35,976 nt of DNA from Asticcacaulis biprosthecium C19 (GTDB lineage: Bacteria; Pseudomonadota; Alphaproteobacteria; Caulobacterales; Caulobacteraceae), in the NCBI RefSeq assembly GCF_000204015.1, contig NZ_GL883077.1:1232171-1268146 (forward strand), in the 5' to 3' direction. The notes below the pieces were generated by a model that was not told the origin of the DNA, did no database searches, and saw only the letters and a list, made by a program, of their open reading frames with translations. Both the position numbers and the translations under genes were made by a program. Shown here piece after piece: positions 18,461 to 26,620 of this stretch (its first letter is position 1; every line of letters begins with the position of its first letter).

Positions 18461-19410
18461 CCGAAGCCGCCGCCCACCTGTCCGTCCTGTTGCCCGAGGT
18501 GCTAACCGTACTTGGTAACCTTGAGGACAAGCTGATTGTCGATGGCACCTTTGGCGCCGGCGGTTATTCGCGCGCCTTCCTGCTGGGTGGCGCTCGTGTC
18601 GTGGCCTTCGATCGCGATGCCCGCGTGCGGCCCTTTGTCGAGGCGCTAAGCCAGGAATTTCCCGACCGCTTCCAGTGGGTCAATCGTTGCTTTTCCGAAA
18701 TGGCCGAGGGTTTGGCTGAGCTCGGACACGCCTCTTGCGACGCTATCGTACTCGATATCGGCGTATCGTCGATGCAGCTCGACGAGGCCGATCGCGGCTT
18801 TTCCTTCATGCGCGACGGGCCGCTGGACATGCGGATGAGCGTCGATGGGCGCTCCGCTGCCGATATCGTCAATGATGACGACAAGGACGATATCGCCCAC
18901 GTCATCTGGCTGTACGGTGAAGAACACAAGTCGCGCAGTATCGCTTCGGCCATTGTCCGCCGCCGCGAAGCCCAGCCGTTTGAACGCACCCTGGACCTCG
19001 CCGAGGTTGTCGAACGCGCCCTGGGCGGGCGACGTGGCGCGCCGGTCCATCCGGCGACGCGGACCTTCCAGGCCTTGCGCATAGCGGTGAATGACGAGCT
19101 GGGCGAACTGGAACGCGCACTTGAAGTGGCCGAAATCCTGCTCAGGCCCGATGGCGTGCTCGCCGTGGTTACCTTCCACTCGCTCGAAGATCGTATTGTT
19201 AAGAACTTCTTTAACGACCGCTCCGGTAAGATGGCCGGCGGGTCGCGTCATGCGCCACAGAAATTGGCAACGCGCACACCCGTCTACACCCTCATTACCC
19301 CCAAGGCGGTCCAGGCATCGGAAGCTGAAATCGCCGGCAATCCGCGTTCGCGGTCGGCCAAGCTGCGTGCTGTGCGCAGGAACCGCGCCCCCGCAGGAGT
19401 TGTGTCATGA
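18457..19410 (+). CDS. rsmH: 16S rRNA (cytosine-1402-N4)-methyltransferase RsmH
   Basis: A 317-residue methyltransferase that adds the N4 methyl group to C1402 of 16S rRNA. Family motifs: HLSVLLPEVL at the start, the AdoMet loop VDGTFGAGGYSRAFL (about residues 28-42), DIGVSSMQLDEADRGFSFM, GPLDMRM, HPATRTFQALRIAVNDEL and VVTFHSLEDRIVKNFF. The length is normal for the family. It starts with ATG 18457, overlapping the mraZ stop, and its stop overlaps ftsL in the same way. Confidence 0.98.
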   Translation: MTEAAAHLSVLLPEVLTVLGNLEDKLIVDGTFGAGGYSRAFLLGGARVVAFDRDARVRPFVEALSQEFPDRFQWVNRCFSEMAEGLAELGHASCDAIVLDIGVSSMQLDEADRGFSFMRDGPLDMRMSVDGRSAADIVNDDDKDDIAHVIWLYGEEHKSRSIASAIVRRREAQPFERTLDLAEVVERALGGRRGAPVHPATRTFQALRIAVNDELGELERALEVAEILLRPDGVLAVVTFHSLEDRIVKNFFNDRSGKMAGGSRHAPQKLATRTPVYTLITPKAVQASEAEIAGNPRSRSAKLRAVRRNRAPAGVVS

Positions 19411-19850
19411 ATGCCGTCCTTCGTCTGTTCGAACAACGCGTTCGCGGCATCCGTCTGATCGAACTGGTCGGTATCGTCCTGGCGCTCGGTATGATCTTCT
19501 GGGTCTGTCTGTCGAAGGCGCGCGAGGGCGAAGACATCCGCCGGATGAACGAACTCGACGCCCAGATCGCTGCCGAGCAGGGCGCCGTCCAGACCCTGAA
19601 GATCAAAGTCGCCCAGTTAGAAAAGCCGTCACGCCTTGAAGCTCTGGCCAAGCAATATCTCGGCATGCAGCCGATCTCCGCGGCGCATGAGGCCGATATC
19701 GATTCCTTGAGCGAAATCTCGCGCGCCACCTCGCGTCCCGTCACCAGCCCTGTGCCGCTCGCGCCTGAGCCGCCGGCTGCGCCGGCTGCGGCCGATGCGC
19801 CGGCCGAACCCGAACTGATCACCACGGCCAAACCGACAGGAGACCATTGA
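19407..19850 (+). CDS. ftsL: cell division protein FtsL
   Basis: A 147-residue bitopic protein: a short cytoplasmic N-terminus, one membrane helix at about residues 19-38 (IELVGIVLALGMIFWVCL), a periplasmic coiled-coil segment (RRMNELDAQIAAEQGAVQTL) and the PSRLEALAKQYLGM motif seen in alphaproteobacterial FtsL. A Pro/Ala-rich tail follows. FtsL forms a complex with FtsB and FtsQ and helps activate FtsW-FtsI at the septum. The identification relies on position between rsmH and ftsI as well as on topology. Confidence 0.92.
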   Translation: MNAVLRLFEQRVRGIRLIELVGIVLALGMIFWVCLSKAREGEDIRRMNELDAQIAAEQGAVQTLKIKVAQLEKPSRLEALAKQYLGMQPISAAHEADIDSLSEISRATSRPVTSPVPLAPEPPAAPAAADAPAEPELITTAKPTGDH

Positions 19851-21604
19851 TGCGGGTCTCGCTGTTCGAAACGACTCAATCGGGCTTTCAATGGGTGGCC
19901 GACCGCGTCTGGAAGGTTGAGCACGCCTTCGAACGCGCCAATGCCTCCAACAAGAAGGCGACCTCGACGCGGATGCGCATCTTCGCCGTCCTGTGCGGCC
20001 TGGGCTTCGCCTATGCCATCCTGATGCTGTTCGCGGCCCGCGCCTCCCTGTCTGGCTCGCCTGGCAATATGGCCGCCCTGAGCGGTGAGCCCAATGCCCG
20101 GGCGCAACTGGTCGACCGCAACGGCCAGCTTCTGGCCACCGATGTTAACGATTACAGCCTGTTCGTCGACCCCACCGACATGACCTCGGAAGACCGCGGC
20201 ATGGTTCGCCAGGCCCTGATGCAGATCTTCCCCAACCTGCCGCGCGAGGATATCGCCAAGGTATTCGGCAGCGGCAAGCGCATGCTGCTGACCAACAATC
20301 TGAAGGCCATCGAACGTGAACGTATTCTCAACTACGGCTTGCCAGGCATCAGCTTCGAAGCCCAGCTGGTGCGTGACTATCCGCTGGGTGAAACGGGTGC
20401 CGCCTATATCGGCATGACCAAGCGTGGCGGCGAAGGTATGTCCGGTGCCGAGATGGCGCTTCAGGACGAGATCAAGCAGGCCGCGCTGAACAATATGCCG
20501 GTCGCCCTGGCCATGGACCTGCGCGTCCAGGGGGCGTTGGAAAACGAGCTGCGCGCCGTGGCGATCGACCAGCGTGCCGAAGACGCCATCGGCATCGTCA
20601 CCAATGTCCGCACCGGCGAAATCATCGCCATGGCGTCGTGGCCAGAATTCGACCTTAACAAGCCGGGCGCCTACACCGAACAGGCCAAGCGCAATCACGC
20701 CGCCGTCGACCGCTACGAGCTGGGTTCGATCTTCAAGGCGATCTCGGTCGGCATCGGCCTCGACACCGGCACCGCCTCGATGAACTCGGTCTACGACGCC
20801 CGCCAGCCCCTGGTGATCAGCGGCCGCAAGATCCACGACGACCACGCCGTCAACGCTTTCATCGGTCTGGAAGACGTGTTCATCAAATCATCCAACATCG
20901 GCACGGGGCATCTGGCCATGACGGCCGGCGCCGGCAACTTTACCCGCTATTACGAAGCCCTGGGCCTGTTCCGCTCGGCCGATACCGAACTGACCGAGCC
21001 AGCGGCGCCGCTGTACCCGAAGAAGTGGACCGATCTGTCCCTGGTCCAGACCGCCTTTGGCCAGGGCATGGCCATCACCCCCCTGAGCTTCGCTGAAGCC
21101 ATCGGTGGCCTGCTGAACGGCGGTTACCGCCGGCCCCTGACCATCAAGAAGTATGACGGCACCTCGCCGATCGCCGGCACGCGCGTCTTTTCGGCCGCGA
21201 CCTCGCGCACCATGCTGGACCTGATGCGCGCCAATGTCATCAAGGGCACCGGCTCGCGCGCCAATGCCCCCGGGCTGCGGGTCGGTGGCAAGACCGGCAC
21301 GGCGCAGAAGCCGGAAAATGGCCGTTACGGCAGCAACCGCATCTCGTCCTTCGCCGCCGTCTTCCCGACGGATGGTCCGCTGGACGGCGATCGATATCTG
21401 GTTCTGGTTATCTTCGACTCGCCGCAAGGTGGGCCGTCCAGCAGTGGTTTGAAAACGGGCGGCTTCGTCGCCGCCCCGGTTGCCGGTCGCGTGATTGACC
21501 GGGTAGCGCCCTTCCTCGGCGTACAACGAAAAGAGGACAAGTTCACCTCGGCACAGTGGGACAAGGCCCCCGTCGCGCCGGAAGATGCAACAGGGGAAGA
21601 GTAA
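19850..21604 (+). CDS. ftsI: peptidoglycan transpeptidase FtsI (PBP3)
   Basis: A 584-residue class B penicillin-binding protein, the septal cross-linking enzyme. A membrane helix at about residues 45-65 is followed by the pedestal domain (ARAQLVDRNGQLLATDV) and the transpeptidase domain with the serine motif Ser293-IFK (YELGSIFKAI), SxN (Ser347-Ser-Asn349) and Lys481-Thr-Gly (GGKTGTAQKP). YELGS replaces the frequent YEPGS. I start at ATG 19850, which has AGGAGA (19838-19843) at the right distance and overlaps the ftsL stop; the TTG three bases earlier is less likely. The stop is directly followed by murE. Confidence 0.97.
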   Translation: MRVSLFETTQSGFQWVADRVWKVEHAFERANASNKKATSTRMRIFAVLCGLGFAYAILMLFAARASLSGSPGNMAALSGEPNARAQLVDRNGQLLATDVNDYSLFVDPTDMTSEDRGMVRQALMQIFPNLPREDIAKVFGSGKRMLLTNNLKAIERERILNYGLPGISFEAQLVRDYPLGETGAAYIGMTKRGGEGMSGAEMALQDEIKQAALNNMPVALAMDLRVQGALENELRAVAIDQRAEDAIGIVTNVRTGEIIAMASWPEFDLNKPGAYTEQAKRNHAAVDRYELGSIFKAISVGIGLDTGTASMNSVYDARQPLVISGRKIHDDHAVNAFIGLEDVFIKSSNIGTGHLAMTAGAGNFTRYYEALGLFRSADTELTEPAAPLYPKKWTDLSLVQTAFGQGMAITPLSFAEAIGGLLNGGYRRPLTIKKYDGTSPIAGTRVFSAATSRTMLDLMRANVIKGTGSRANAPGLRVGGKTGTAQKPENGRYGSNRISSFAAVFPTDGPLDGDRYLVLVIFDSPQGGPSSSGLKTGGFVAAPVAGRVIDRVAPFLGVQRKEDKFTSAQWDKAPVAPEDATGEE

Positions 21605-23068
21605 ATGAGTACAGTGCGTTTGTCGGATATCCTGCGTCGGGACCTGGATCATGATCCATTCGTTACCGGGGTCACCGCGGACAGCCGCAAGGTCGATAAG
21701 GGCACGCTGTTTTGCGCCTTGCCGGGCACGGCTATCGACGGGCGGGACTTTATTCCCCAGGCCCTGGCCAAGGGGGCGGCTGCGGTTCTGGCGCCGGACG
21801 ATACGGCGGCTTTGGAGTCCCCGGACTCGCTTCTGGTCAAGGTGTCGGACGTCCGCCGGGCTTACGCCCTGGCCGCCAAGGCCTTCTACGGTTCGCAGCC
21901 CAAGATCTGCGTCGCCGTGACCGGCACTAACGGAAAAACCAGCGTCGCCACCTTCTGCCGCCAGATCTTTTCGACCCTGGGCAAAAAGTCGGCCAGCATG
22001 GGCACGCTGGGTGTCGTCAAGTCCGACATCGACGGCACCGAGACGGCAGTGACCGGACCGGGCCTGACCACGCCGGATGCTGCCGACATGGCGCGCCACC
22101 TGTCCGAACTGGCCGCCGACGGCGTCACCCACCTGGCCTTGGAAGCGTCGTCGCACGGTATCGACCAGCGCCGCCTGGACGGCGTCTCGCTGACCGCAGC
22201 CGGCTTTACCAACCTGACCCAGGACCATCTCGACTATCACGCCACCATGGAGGCCTACAGGTGCGCCAAACTGCGCCTTTTCGAAAGCCTGTTGCCGCGC
22301 GGCCGTACCGCCGTGCTCAACGCCGATTCCGACGCCTATAACAGCTTTGCCGCCATGTGCGTCCTGTCGGGGACCAGCGTCATGAGTGTTGGCGAACGCG
22401 GGCGTGGCCTGGCCATGGTCGGGCGCGACTTGACGGTGGACGGCCAGATCCTGTTCATCGAACACCAGGGCCGCAAGTACGAGACCAAGCTGCCCCTGGC
22501 CGGTCTGTTCCAGGCGTCGAACGCCCTGGTCGCAGCGGGCCTGTGTATCGCGGCCGGCGAGGACCCCGGCGCCGTCATCCATGCCCTGTCGCTGTTGAAG
22601 GGCGCGCGTGGACGGTTGGAACGCGTCGGGGCCAAGCGCAACGCCGCCGAGGTTTATGTCGATTATGCCCACACGCCCGATGGCCTGGAGACGGTGCTGA
22701 AGGCGCTGCGTCCGCACACCCAGGGCAAGCTGGTTGTGGTGTTCGGCTGTGGCGGCGACCGTGACAAGGGCAAGCGTCCACAGATGGGCGCCATTGCCGC
22801 CCGTCTGGCTGACCGCGCCATCGTCACCGATGACAATCCGCGCAGCGAAGACCCCGCCACCATCCGCGCCGAGGTTCTGGCCGGCATGTCGTCGGAGACA
22901 GTGGAAATCGGTGATCGTAAGAAAGCCATTCTGGAAGCCGTGTCGGGCTTGAAGACTGGCGATGTCCTGGTGGTGGCCGGCAAGGGTCATGAACAGGGCC
23001 AGATCATCGGCGACAAGGTGCTGCCGTTCGACGACGTAGCGGTGGTTCAGCAGGCTTTGAAAGTATGA
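21605..23068 (+). CDS. murE: UDP-MurNAc-L-Ala-D-Glu:meso-diaminopimelate ligase
   Basis: A 487-residue Mur ligase that adds meso-diaminopimelate to the UDP-MurNAc dipeptide. The P-loop GTNGKT is at 107-112; other marks are GLTTPDAADM, LEASSHGIDQRRL, the YRCAKLRLF lysine expected to be carbamylated, VYVDYAHTPDGLE and DNPR (410-413), the motif that selects meso-diaminopimelate over lysine. The ATG follows the ftsI TAA without gap. In Caulobacter-like dcw clusters murF comes next; here a lipoprotein gene overlaps the murE stop instead. Confidence 0.98.
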   Translation: MSTVRLSDILRRDLDHDPFVTGVTADSRKVDKGTLFCALPGTAIDGRDFIPQALAKGAAAVLAPDDTAALESPDSLLVKVSDVRRAYALAAKAFYGSQPKICVAVTGTNGKTSVATFCRQIFSTLGKKSASMGTLGVVKSDIDGTETAVTGPGLTTPDAADMARHLSELAADGVTHLALEASSHGIDQRRLDGVSLTAAGFTNLTQDHLDYHATMEAYRCAKLRLFESLLPRGRTAVLNADSDAYNSFAAMCVLSGTSVMSVGERGRGLAMVGRDLTVDGQILFIEHQGRKYETKLPLAGLFQASNALVAAGLCIAAGEDPGAVIHALSLLKGARGRLERVGAKRNAAEVYVDYAHTPDGLETVLKALRPHTQGKLVVVFGCGGDRDKGKRPQMGAIAARLADRAIVTDDNPRSEDPATIRAEVLAGMSSETVEIGDRKKAILEAVSGLKTGDVLVVAGKGHEQGQIIGDKVLPFDDVAVVQQALKV

Positions 23069-23511
23069 GACTCGCGGTTGTCCTGAACCTGGCTTTCCTG
23101 CTGGCTGCCTGTGACAAGGCGCCGGAACCCGAACCTGCGCCGGTTGTGACGGCTGAGGTTGTGCCGCAGGCCCAGGCGGAGTTCGTGGCGGCGGTCGATC
23201 TGACCGACGACCAGGCGGGTATCGACAAGTTTTGCAGCGAGTTTGTGCGAACGCCGGGTTTTGAGAGCTGGGTCGTCACGGTGCGCGAATCTCAAGTGTC
23301 GACCTTGAACCGCTCGGTCGGGATAACCTTCGACGCCGGGACCGGCGTGAAGCTGGAACAGGTCGTTCAGGCCGACAATCCGCTGCATGGGGCGGTGGAG
23401 CGGCTGCTGATCGGCGACAAGGTGACGATCAGCGGGGAGTTCACCCACGGCAATGGCGAATGCGGCTATTCACTGGATACCTTCGGGATCCGGCTGAGCA
23501 AGGTGGGTTAA
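23065..23511 (+). CDS. small lipoprotein, possible OB-fold
   Basis: A 148-residue protein with a lipoprotein signal (LAFLLAACDKAPEPEP; lipidation Cys at about 16) and a Pro/Glu-rich linker. The remainder (about 45-148) alternates short hydrophobic strands, e.g. WVVTVRES, RSVGITFD and LIGDKVTISGEFTHGNGEC, which fits a tRNA_anti-like OB-fold of the kind found in small exported proteins; this is an inference. It overlaps murE by ATGA, so it is the last gene of this transcript, ending before a strong hairpin. Confidence 0.75.
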   Translation: MRLAVVLNLAFLLAACDKAPEPEPAPVVTAEVVPQAQAEFVAAVDLTDDQAGIDKFCSEFVRTPGFESWVVTVRESQVSTLNRSVGITFDAGTGVKLEQVVQADNPLHGAVERLLIGDKVTISGEFTHGNGECGYSLDTFGIRLSKVG

Positions 23512-23526
23512 AGCGCTGTAGAATCC

Positions 23527-23550
23527 CCTCTCCCCGTTTACGGGGAGAGG
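23527..23550 (+). terminator. strong hairpin, probable bidirectional terminator
   Basis: CCTCTCCCCGT (23527-23537), loop TT, ACGGGGAGAGG (23540-23550): an 11-bp perfect stem followed by TAATATTTT. It lies between the lipoprotein gene (+) and the nitroreductase gene (-), which converge on it. Related C-rich hairpins occur elsewhere in the window, so it may be a repeat used as terminator. Confidence 0.7.
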
Positions 23551-23561
23551 TAATATTTTGC

Positions 23562-24149
23562 CTATCCGCTGATCTTACCCTTGAAGGCCATGGCCGAAAG
23601 CGGTTGCCGCGTCGACGGCATTTCACGCTTTTGAAGCGATTCCGACAGGGTCGCCGGATCGCCCTGATAGCCCACGGCAATCCCGGCCTCCAGCTTCAGG
23701 TTATCGTTCAGCCCGAGGATCAGCGGTGCCTTCTCGAACTCCAGCCCGCCCATGCCATGCGTCACCAGACCCATGCTGTGGGCCTGCAAGGCCAGCGACA
23801 TCCAGGCCGAGCCGGCATCGAAACTGTGGGTCGCCACCGGGCGTTCGCCGTCGAAGGACTTGACCGAAACGACAAAGATCAGGGCCGCCGCCCGTTTGGC
23901 CCAGCCCTCATTGAACGGGATCAGCAGGCTCAGCAGGGTATCGAATTCCGGCTCACCCTTGATGCCGTAGATGAACCGCCACGGTTGCAGGTTCGACGCC
24001 GACGGCGCCCAGCGCGCCGCTTCCAGCAGGGTCAGGATCTGGTCTTCCGTCACCGGCTGATCGGAGAAGGCGCGCGGCGACCAGCGCTCCGTAAACATGG
24101 GGAGGATATCGTGGGTGGTTTGGCGAGTCTGGGCTTGGCTATCGGCCAT
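23562..24149 (-). CDS. nitroreductase-family flavoprotein
   Basis: A 195-residue FMN-dependent oxidoreductase of the nitroreductase superfamily. Marks: RWSPRAFSDQPVTEDQI and LLEAARWAPSASNLQPWRFI, where the RWS and SxxNxQPW residues bind the FMN phosphate, and HGMGGLE...PLILGLN near the C-terminus. I start at the ATG at 24149 (MADSQAQTRQ); the open frame reaches further upstream but that part does not look coding. The substrate is not predictable. It diverges from the first hydrolase gene; the space between them is 124 bases. Confidence 0.9.
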   Translation of the reverse strand: MADSQAQTRQTTHDILPMFTERWSPRAFSDQPVTEDQILTLLEAARWAPSASNLQPWRFIYGIKGEPEFDTLLSLLIPFNEGWAKRAAALIFVVSVKSFDGERPVATHSFDAGSAWMSLALQAHSMGLVTHGMGGLEFEKAPLILGLNDNLKLEAGIAVGYQGDPATLSESLQKREMPSTRQPLSAMAFKGKISG

Positions 24150-24273
24150 GGGGGGAGGGCTCCGACGTTTTAAGCTGGCTATTTGGGGCGAATTCTGATT
24201 GATCCCGGAATGTCCGGATGTCAATTCGTAACTATTATTGTGACAGTTCCGGCGCAATGCAAGAGGTGTTTGC

Positions 24274-25032
24274 GTGCTGGATACTGTTGAACGTCGATTC
24301 GCGCGCCTGGAACCCCACATCACCGCCTACGGTCCGGCGACGGACGACAAACTTCCGGCGGTGCTTCTCTTCCACGCCTGCAACGGTGTCAGGGAACATA
24401 TTCACGGCTATGCCCGCCAGGTCGAGGCGGCCGGTTACCGCGCCTTCGTCATCGATTCCTTCACGCCGCGTGGCTGGGACGAATCCGCCGCCATGAGCCT
24501 GGTCTGTTCCGGCCTGGCTCTGCACGGCTATGAACGCTCAGGTGATGTCCTGGCCGCCGTCTGGGGCGTTCAGCAACGCGCCGATGTCGACGGCGACCGC
24601 ATCCTCCTCGCCGGCTGGAGCCATGGCGGCTGGGCCATCATGGACCTGATGACCCAGAAGCTTACCCGCGACGGCGAGGCCCGCCTGCACAATCCGGATC
24701 CGGCGCCGCTTGCCGGCGTCAGGGGTGTGTTCCTAGTCTATCCGTACGCCAACTTCCCGGCACGGTCGAACATCCACCACTGGTACTACACGCCGAAGAC
24801 CAAGGTAGTGCTGCCGCGGCAGGATTTCCTGACCGCCCACAGCCACTCCGAAACCGTCTTCCGTCACCTGGCCGAGGAAGGTCTGCCGGTCGATATCCTG
24901 ACCCTGAATGCGACCCATTGTTTCGACGAAGACAGCCCCCTTCATTTTGGTCCGTTTATGACCTATGATCGTGCTTCGCATCAGGCAACAGGGGCCGCGC
25001 TGGATGCGTTTTTAGCGGAAACGCTGAGCTAA
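24274..25032 (+). CDS. dienelactone-hydrolase-like alpha/beta hydrolase, paralogue 1
   Basis: A 252-residue alpha/beta hydrolase. Nucleophile Ser116 sits in GWSHGGW and the catalytic His is His215 (NATHCFDED); the acid is probably Asp in PRQDFL. True dienelactone hydrolases use Cys, so this is a serine relative. The start is GTG 24274, supported by AAGAGGTG seven bases upstream and by alignment with the ATG starts of the two following paralogues (DTVERRF / DTLEQRY / ETMAERF). It differs most from its sisters: FHACNGVREH replaces FHGCGG at the oxyanion loop. No signal peptide is seen. Confidence 0.85.
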   Translation: MLDTVERRFARLEPHITAYGPATDDKLPAVLLFHACNGVREHIHGYARQVEAAGYRAFVIDSFTPRGWDESAAMSLVCSGLALHGYERSGDVLAAVWGVQQRADVDGDRILLAGWSHGGWAIMDLMTQKLTRDGEARLHNPDPAPLAGVRGVFLVYPYANFPARSNIHHWYYTPKTKVVLPRQDFLTAHSHSETVFRHLAEEGLPVDILTLNATHCFDEDSPLHFGPFMTYDRASHQATGAALDAFLAETLS

Positions 25033-25082
25033 CCGGGCGGGGACGTGGACAAGCCCTTTCATGATGAAGGACTTATCGATCC

Positions 25083-25859
25083 ATGGATACACTCGAACAA
25101 CGCTATGCCCTGCTGAAACCTGACATCACCGTTTACGGCCCGCAGGACGATGTCGTGCGCCCGGCGGTAGCGCTGTTTCACGGCTGCGGCGGCATGCGCG
25201 AACACATCCACATCTATGCCCAGGCGGTCGCTGATCTGGGCGTGCGCGCCTATGTCGTCGACTCGTTCAAACCGCGCGGCTGGGACCGCAAGTTCGCGGT
25301 GTCGCTGATCTGCACCGGCGCGGTGATGCAGGGCTATGAGCGTTCCGGCGACGTGCTGGCCGTGATGTGGGGGCTGAAACAGTCGGGCCTGGTCGATATG
25401 TCCAAGGTCATCCTGTGCGGCTTCAGCCATGGCGGCTGGTCGATCATGGACCTGATGACCGAAAAGCTCGACAAGCCGGGCGCGTCCAAGCTGAAAGACC
25501 CCGATCCAGCTCTGGCCGAGGTCGCCGGCATCTTTCTCGTCTATCCCTATATCAACTTTCCGGCGCGGTCGAACCGTAAGAAGTGGGTGCGGGCGCCCAA
25601 GACCTTCGCCGTCCTGGCCGAGAAGGATCACCTGACGCCGTTCAAACATTCCGGCAAGATCTTCGACAATATCAAGGCCGGTGGCGCCCAGGTCGATATT
25701 CTCAGCCTGGACGCCAGCCACGCCTTCGACGAAAAGGACAACAAGGGCATGGTGATGAGCTTCTCGGAAGAGGCCATGCACCTGTCGATGGACGCCCTGG
25801 TCGGGTTCGTGAAGACGACCTTCGCCATGTCGGCGGAACCGGAAAAGTTGGCGATGTAA
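25083..25859 (+). CDS. dienelactone-hydrolase-like alpha/beta hydrolase, paralogue 2
   Basis: A 258-residue paralogue of the previous gene. Shared blocks include LFHGCGGMREHIHIYAQ, YVVDSFKPRGWDRKF, GYERSGDVLAVMWG, GFSHGGWSIMDLMTEKL with Ser115, VYPYINFPARSN, LAEKDHLTPF with the likely catalytic Asp, and ASHAFDEK with His213. It lies 50 bases after paralogue 1 and overlaps paralogue 3 (TAATG), so all three should be one operon. The substrate is unknown; the family hydrolyses esters or lactones. Confidence 0.88.
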   Translation: MDTLEQRYALLKPDITVYGPQDDVVRPAVALFHGCGGMREHIHIYAQAVADLGVRAYVVDSFKPRGWDRKFAVSLICTGAVMQGYERSGDVLAVMWGLKQSGLVDMSKVILCGFSHGGWSIMDLMTEKLDKPGASKLKDPDPALAEVAGIFLVYPYINFPARSNRKKWVRAPKTFAVLAEKDHLTPFKHSGKIFDNIKAGGAQVDILSLDASHAFDEKDNKGMVMSFSEEAMHLSMDALVGFVKTTFAMSAEPEKLAM

Positions 25860-26611
25860 TGGAGACGATGGCGGAGCGTTTCGAGCGGCTGATGCCGCAT
25901 GTGCAGGTCTACGGGCCTGCCGACGCGCATCCGCGTCCGACCATCCTGATTTTCCACGGCTGCGGTGGCATAGCCGCCAATATGGGCCTGTATGCCGAGG
26001 TCGCGGTGGCGCTGGGCGTGCGGGTCTATGTCGTCGATTCCTATGGCCCGCGCGGATGGAGCCGCAAGTTCGGCGCCAACTTCGTTTGCAAGGGCTTCAA
26101 GCTGCGCGGATTCGAACGCTCGGGCGATGTTCTGGCCATGCTGTGGGGCTTGAGCCGGCGTTACGAGGTCGACCCCAAGCGGATCATGCTGGCCGGGTGG
26201 AGCCATGGCGCCTGGGCGATCATGGACCTGATGACCCAGGAGCTGGCGCGGCCGGGCGAGGCACGCCTGGCCGATCCGGCGCCGCAGTGGCTGGACGGGG
26301 TGCGGGGCCTTTTCCTGGCCTATCCCTATATCAACTTTATGGCCCGGTCGGTGACCCGGCCGTGGCACCACAAGCCGCCGGTGTTTACTGTCCTGACCCT
26401 GAAGGACCACCTGGCCAGCTACAAGCAGTCGCTACGGCTGGTGAAGGGGTTAAGGGCGCAGGGGGTGTCGGTGGACACCATGACTTTGGATTCGACCCAC
26501 GCCTTCGACGAAGAGGGCATCGATAAGACGAAGATCATGCGGTATGATGAGGCCGGGTTGCAGTCGACCCTGGATGCGTTCGGGGCGTTTACGAAGCGGG
26601 TGTTGTTATAG
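25859..26611 (+). CDS. dienelactone-hydrolase-like alpha/beta hydrolase, paralogue 3
   Basis: A 250-residue third copy: IFHGCGGIAANMGLYAE, YVVDSYGPRGWSRKF, GFERSGDVLAMLWGL, GWSHGAWAIMDLMTQEL with Ser115, LAYPYINFMARSV, LTLKDHLASY and STHAFDEEG with His214. ATG 25859 overlaps the stop of paralogue 2; the frame is open further upstream, but that is a shadow of paralogue 2. The retained catalytic set in all three copies argues for active, diverged enzymes rather than decay. Confidence 0.88.
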   Translation: METMAERFERLMPHVQVYGPADAHPRPTILIFHGCGGIAANMGLYAEVAVALGVRVYVVDSYGPRGWSRKFGANFVCKGFKLRGFERSGDVLAMLWGLSRRYEVDPKRIMLAGWSHGAWAIMDLMTQELARPGEARLADPAPQWLDGVRGLFLAYPYINFMARSVTRPWHHKPPVFTVLTLKDHLASYKQSLRLVKGLRAQGVSVDTMTLDSTHAFDEEGIDKTKIMRYDEAGLQSTLDAFGAFTKRVLL

Positions 26612-26620
26612 GGACGTGAC

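Noticed and set aside
20888-22990. 700-codon open frame on the minus strand opposite ftsI and murE
   Set aside because: A codon-bias shadow of two certain genes; composition (Gly, Gln, Arg, His) is typical of antisense frames.
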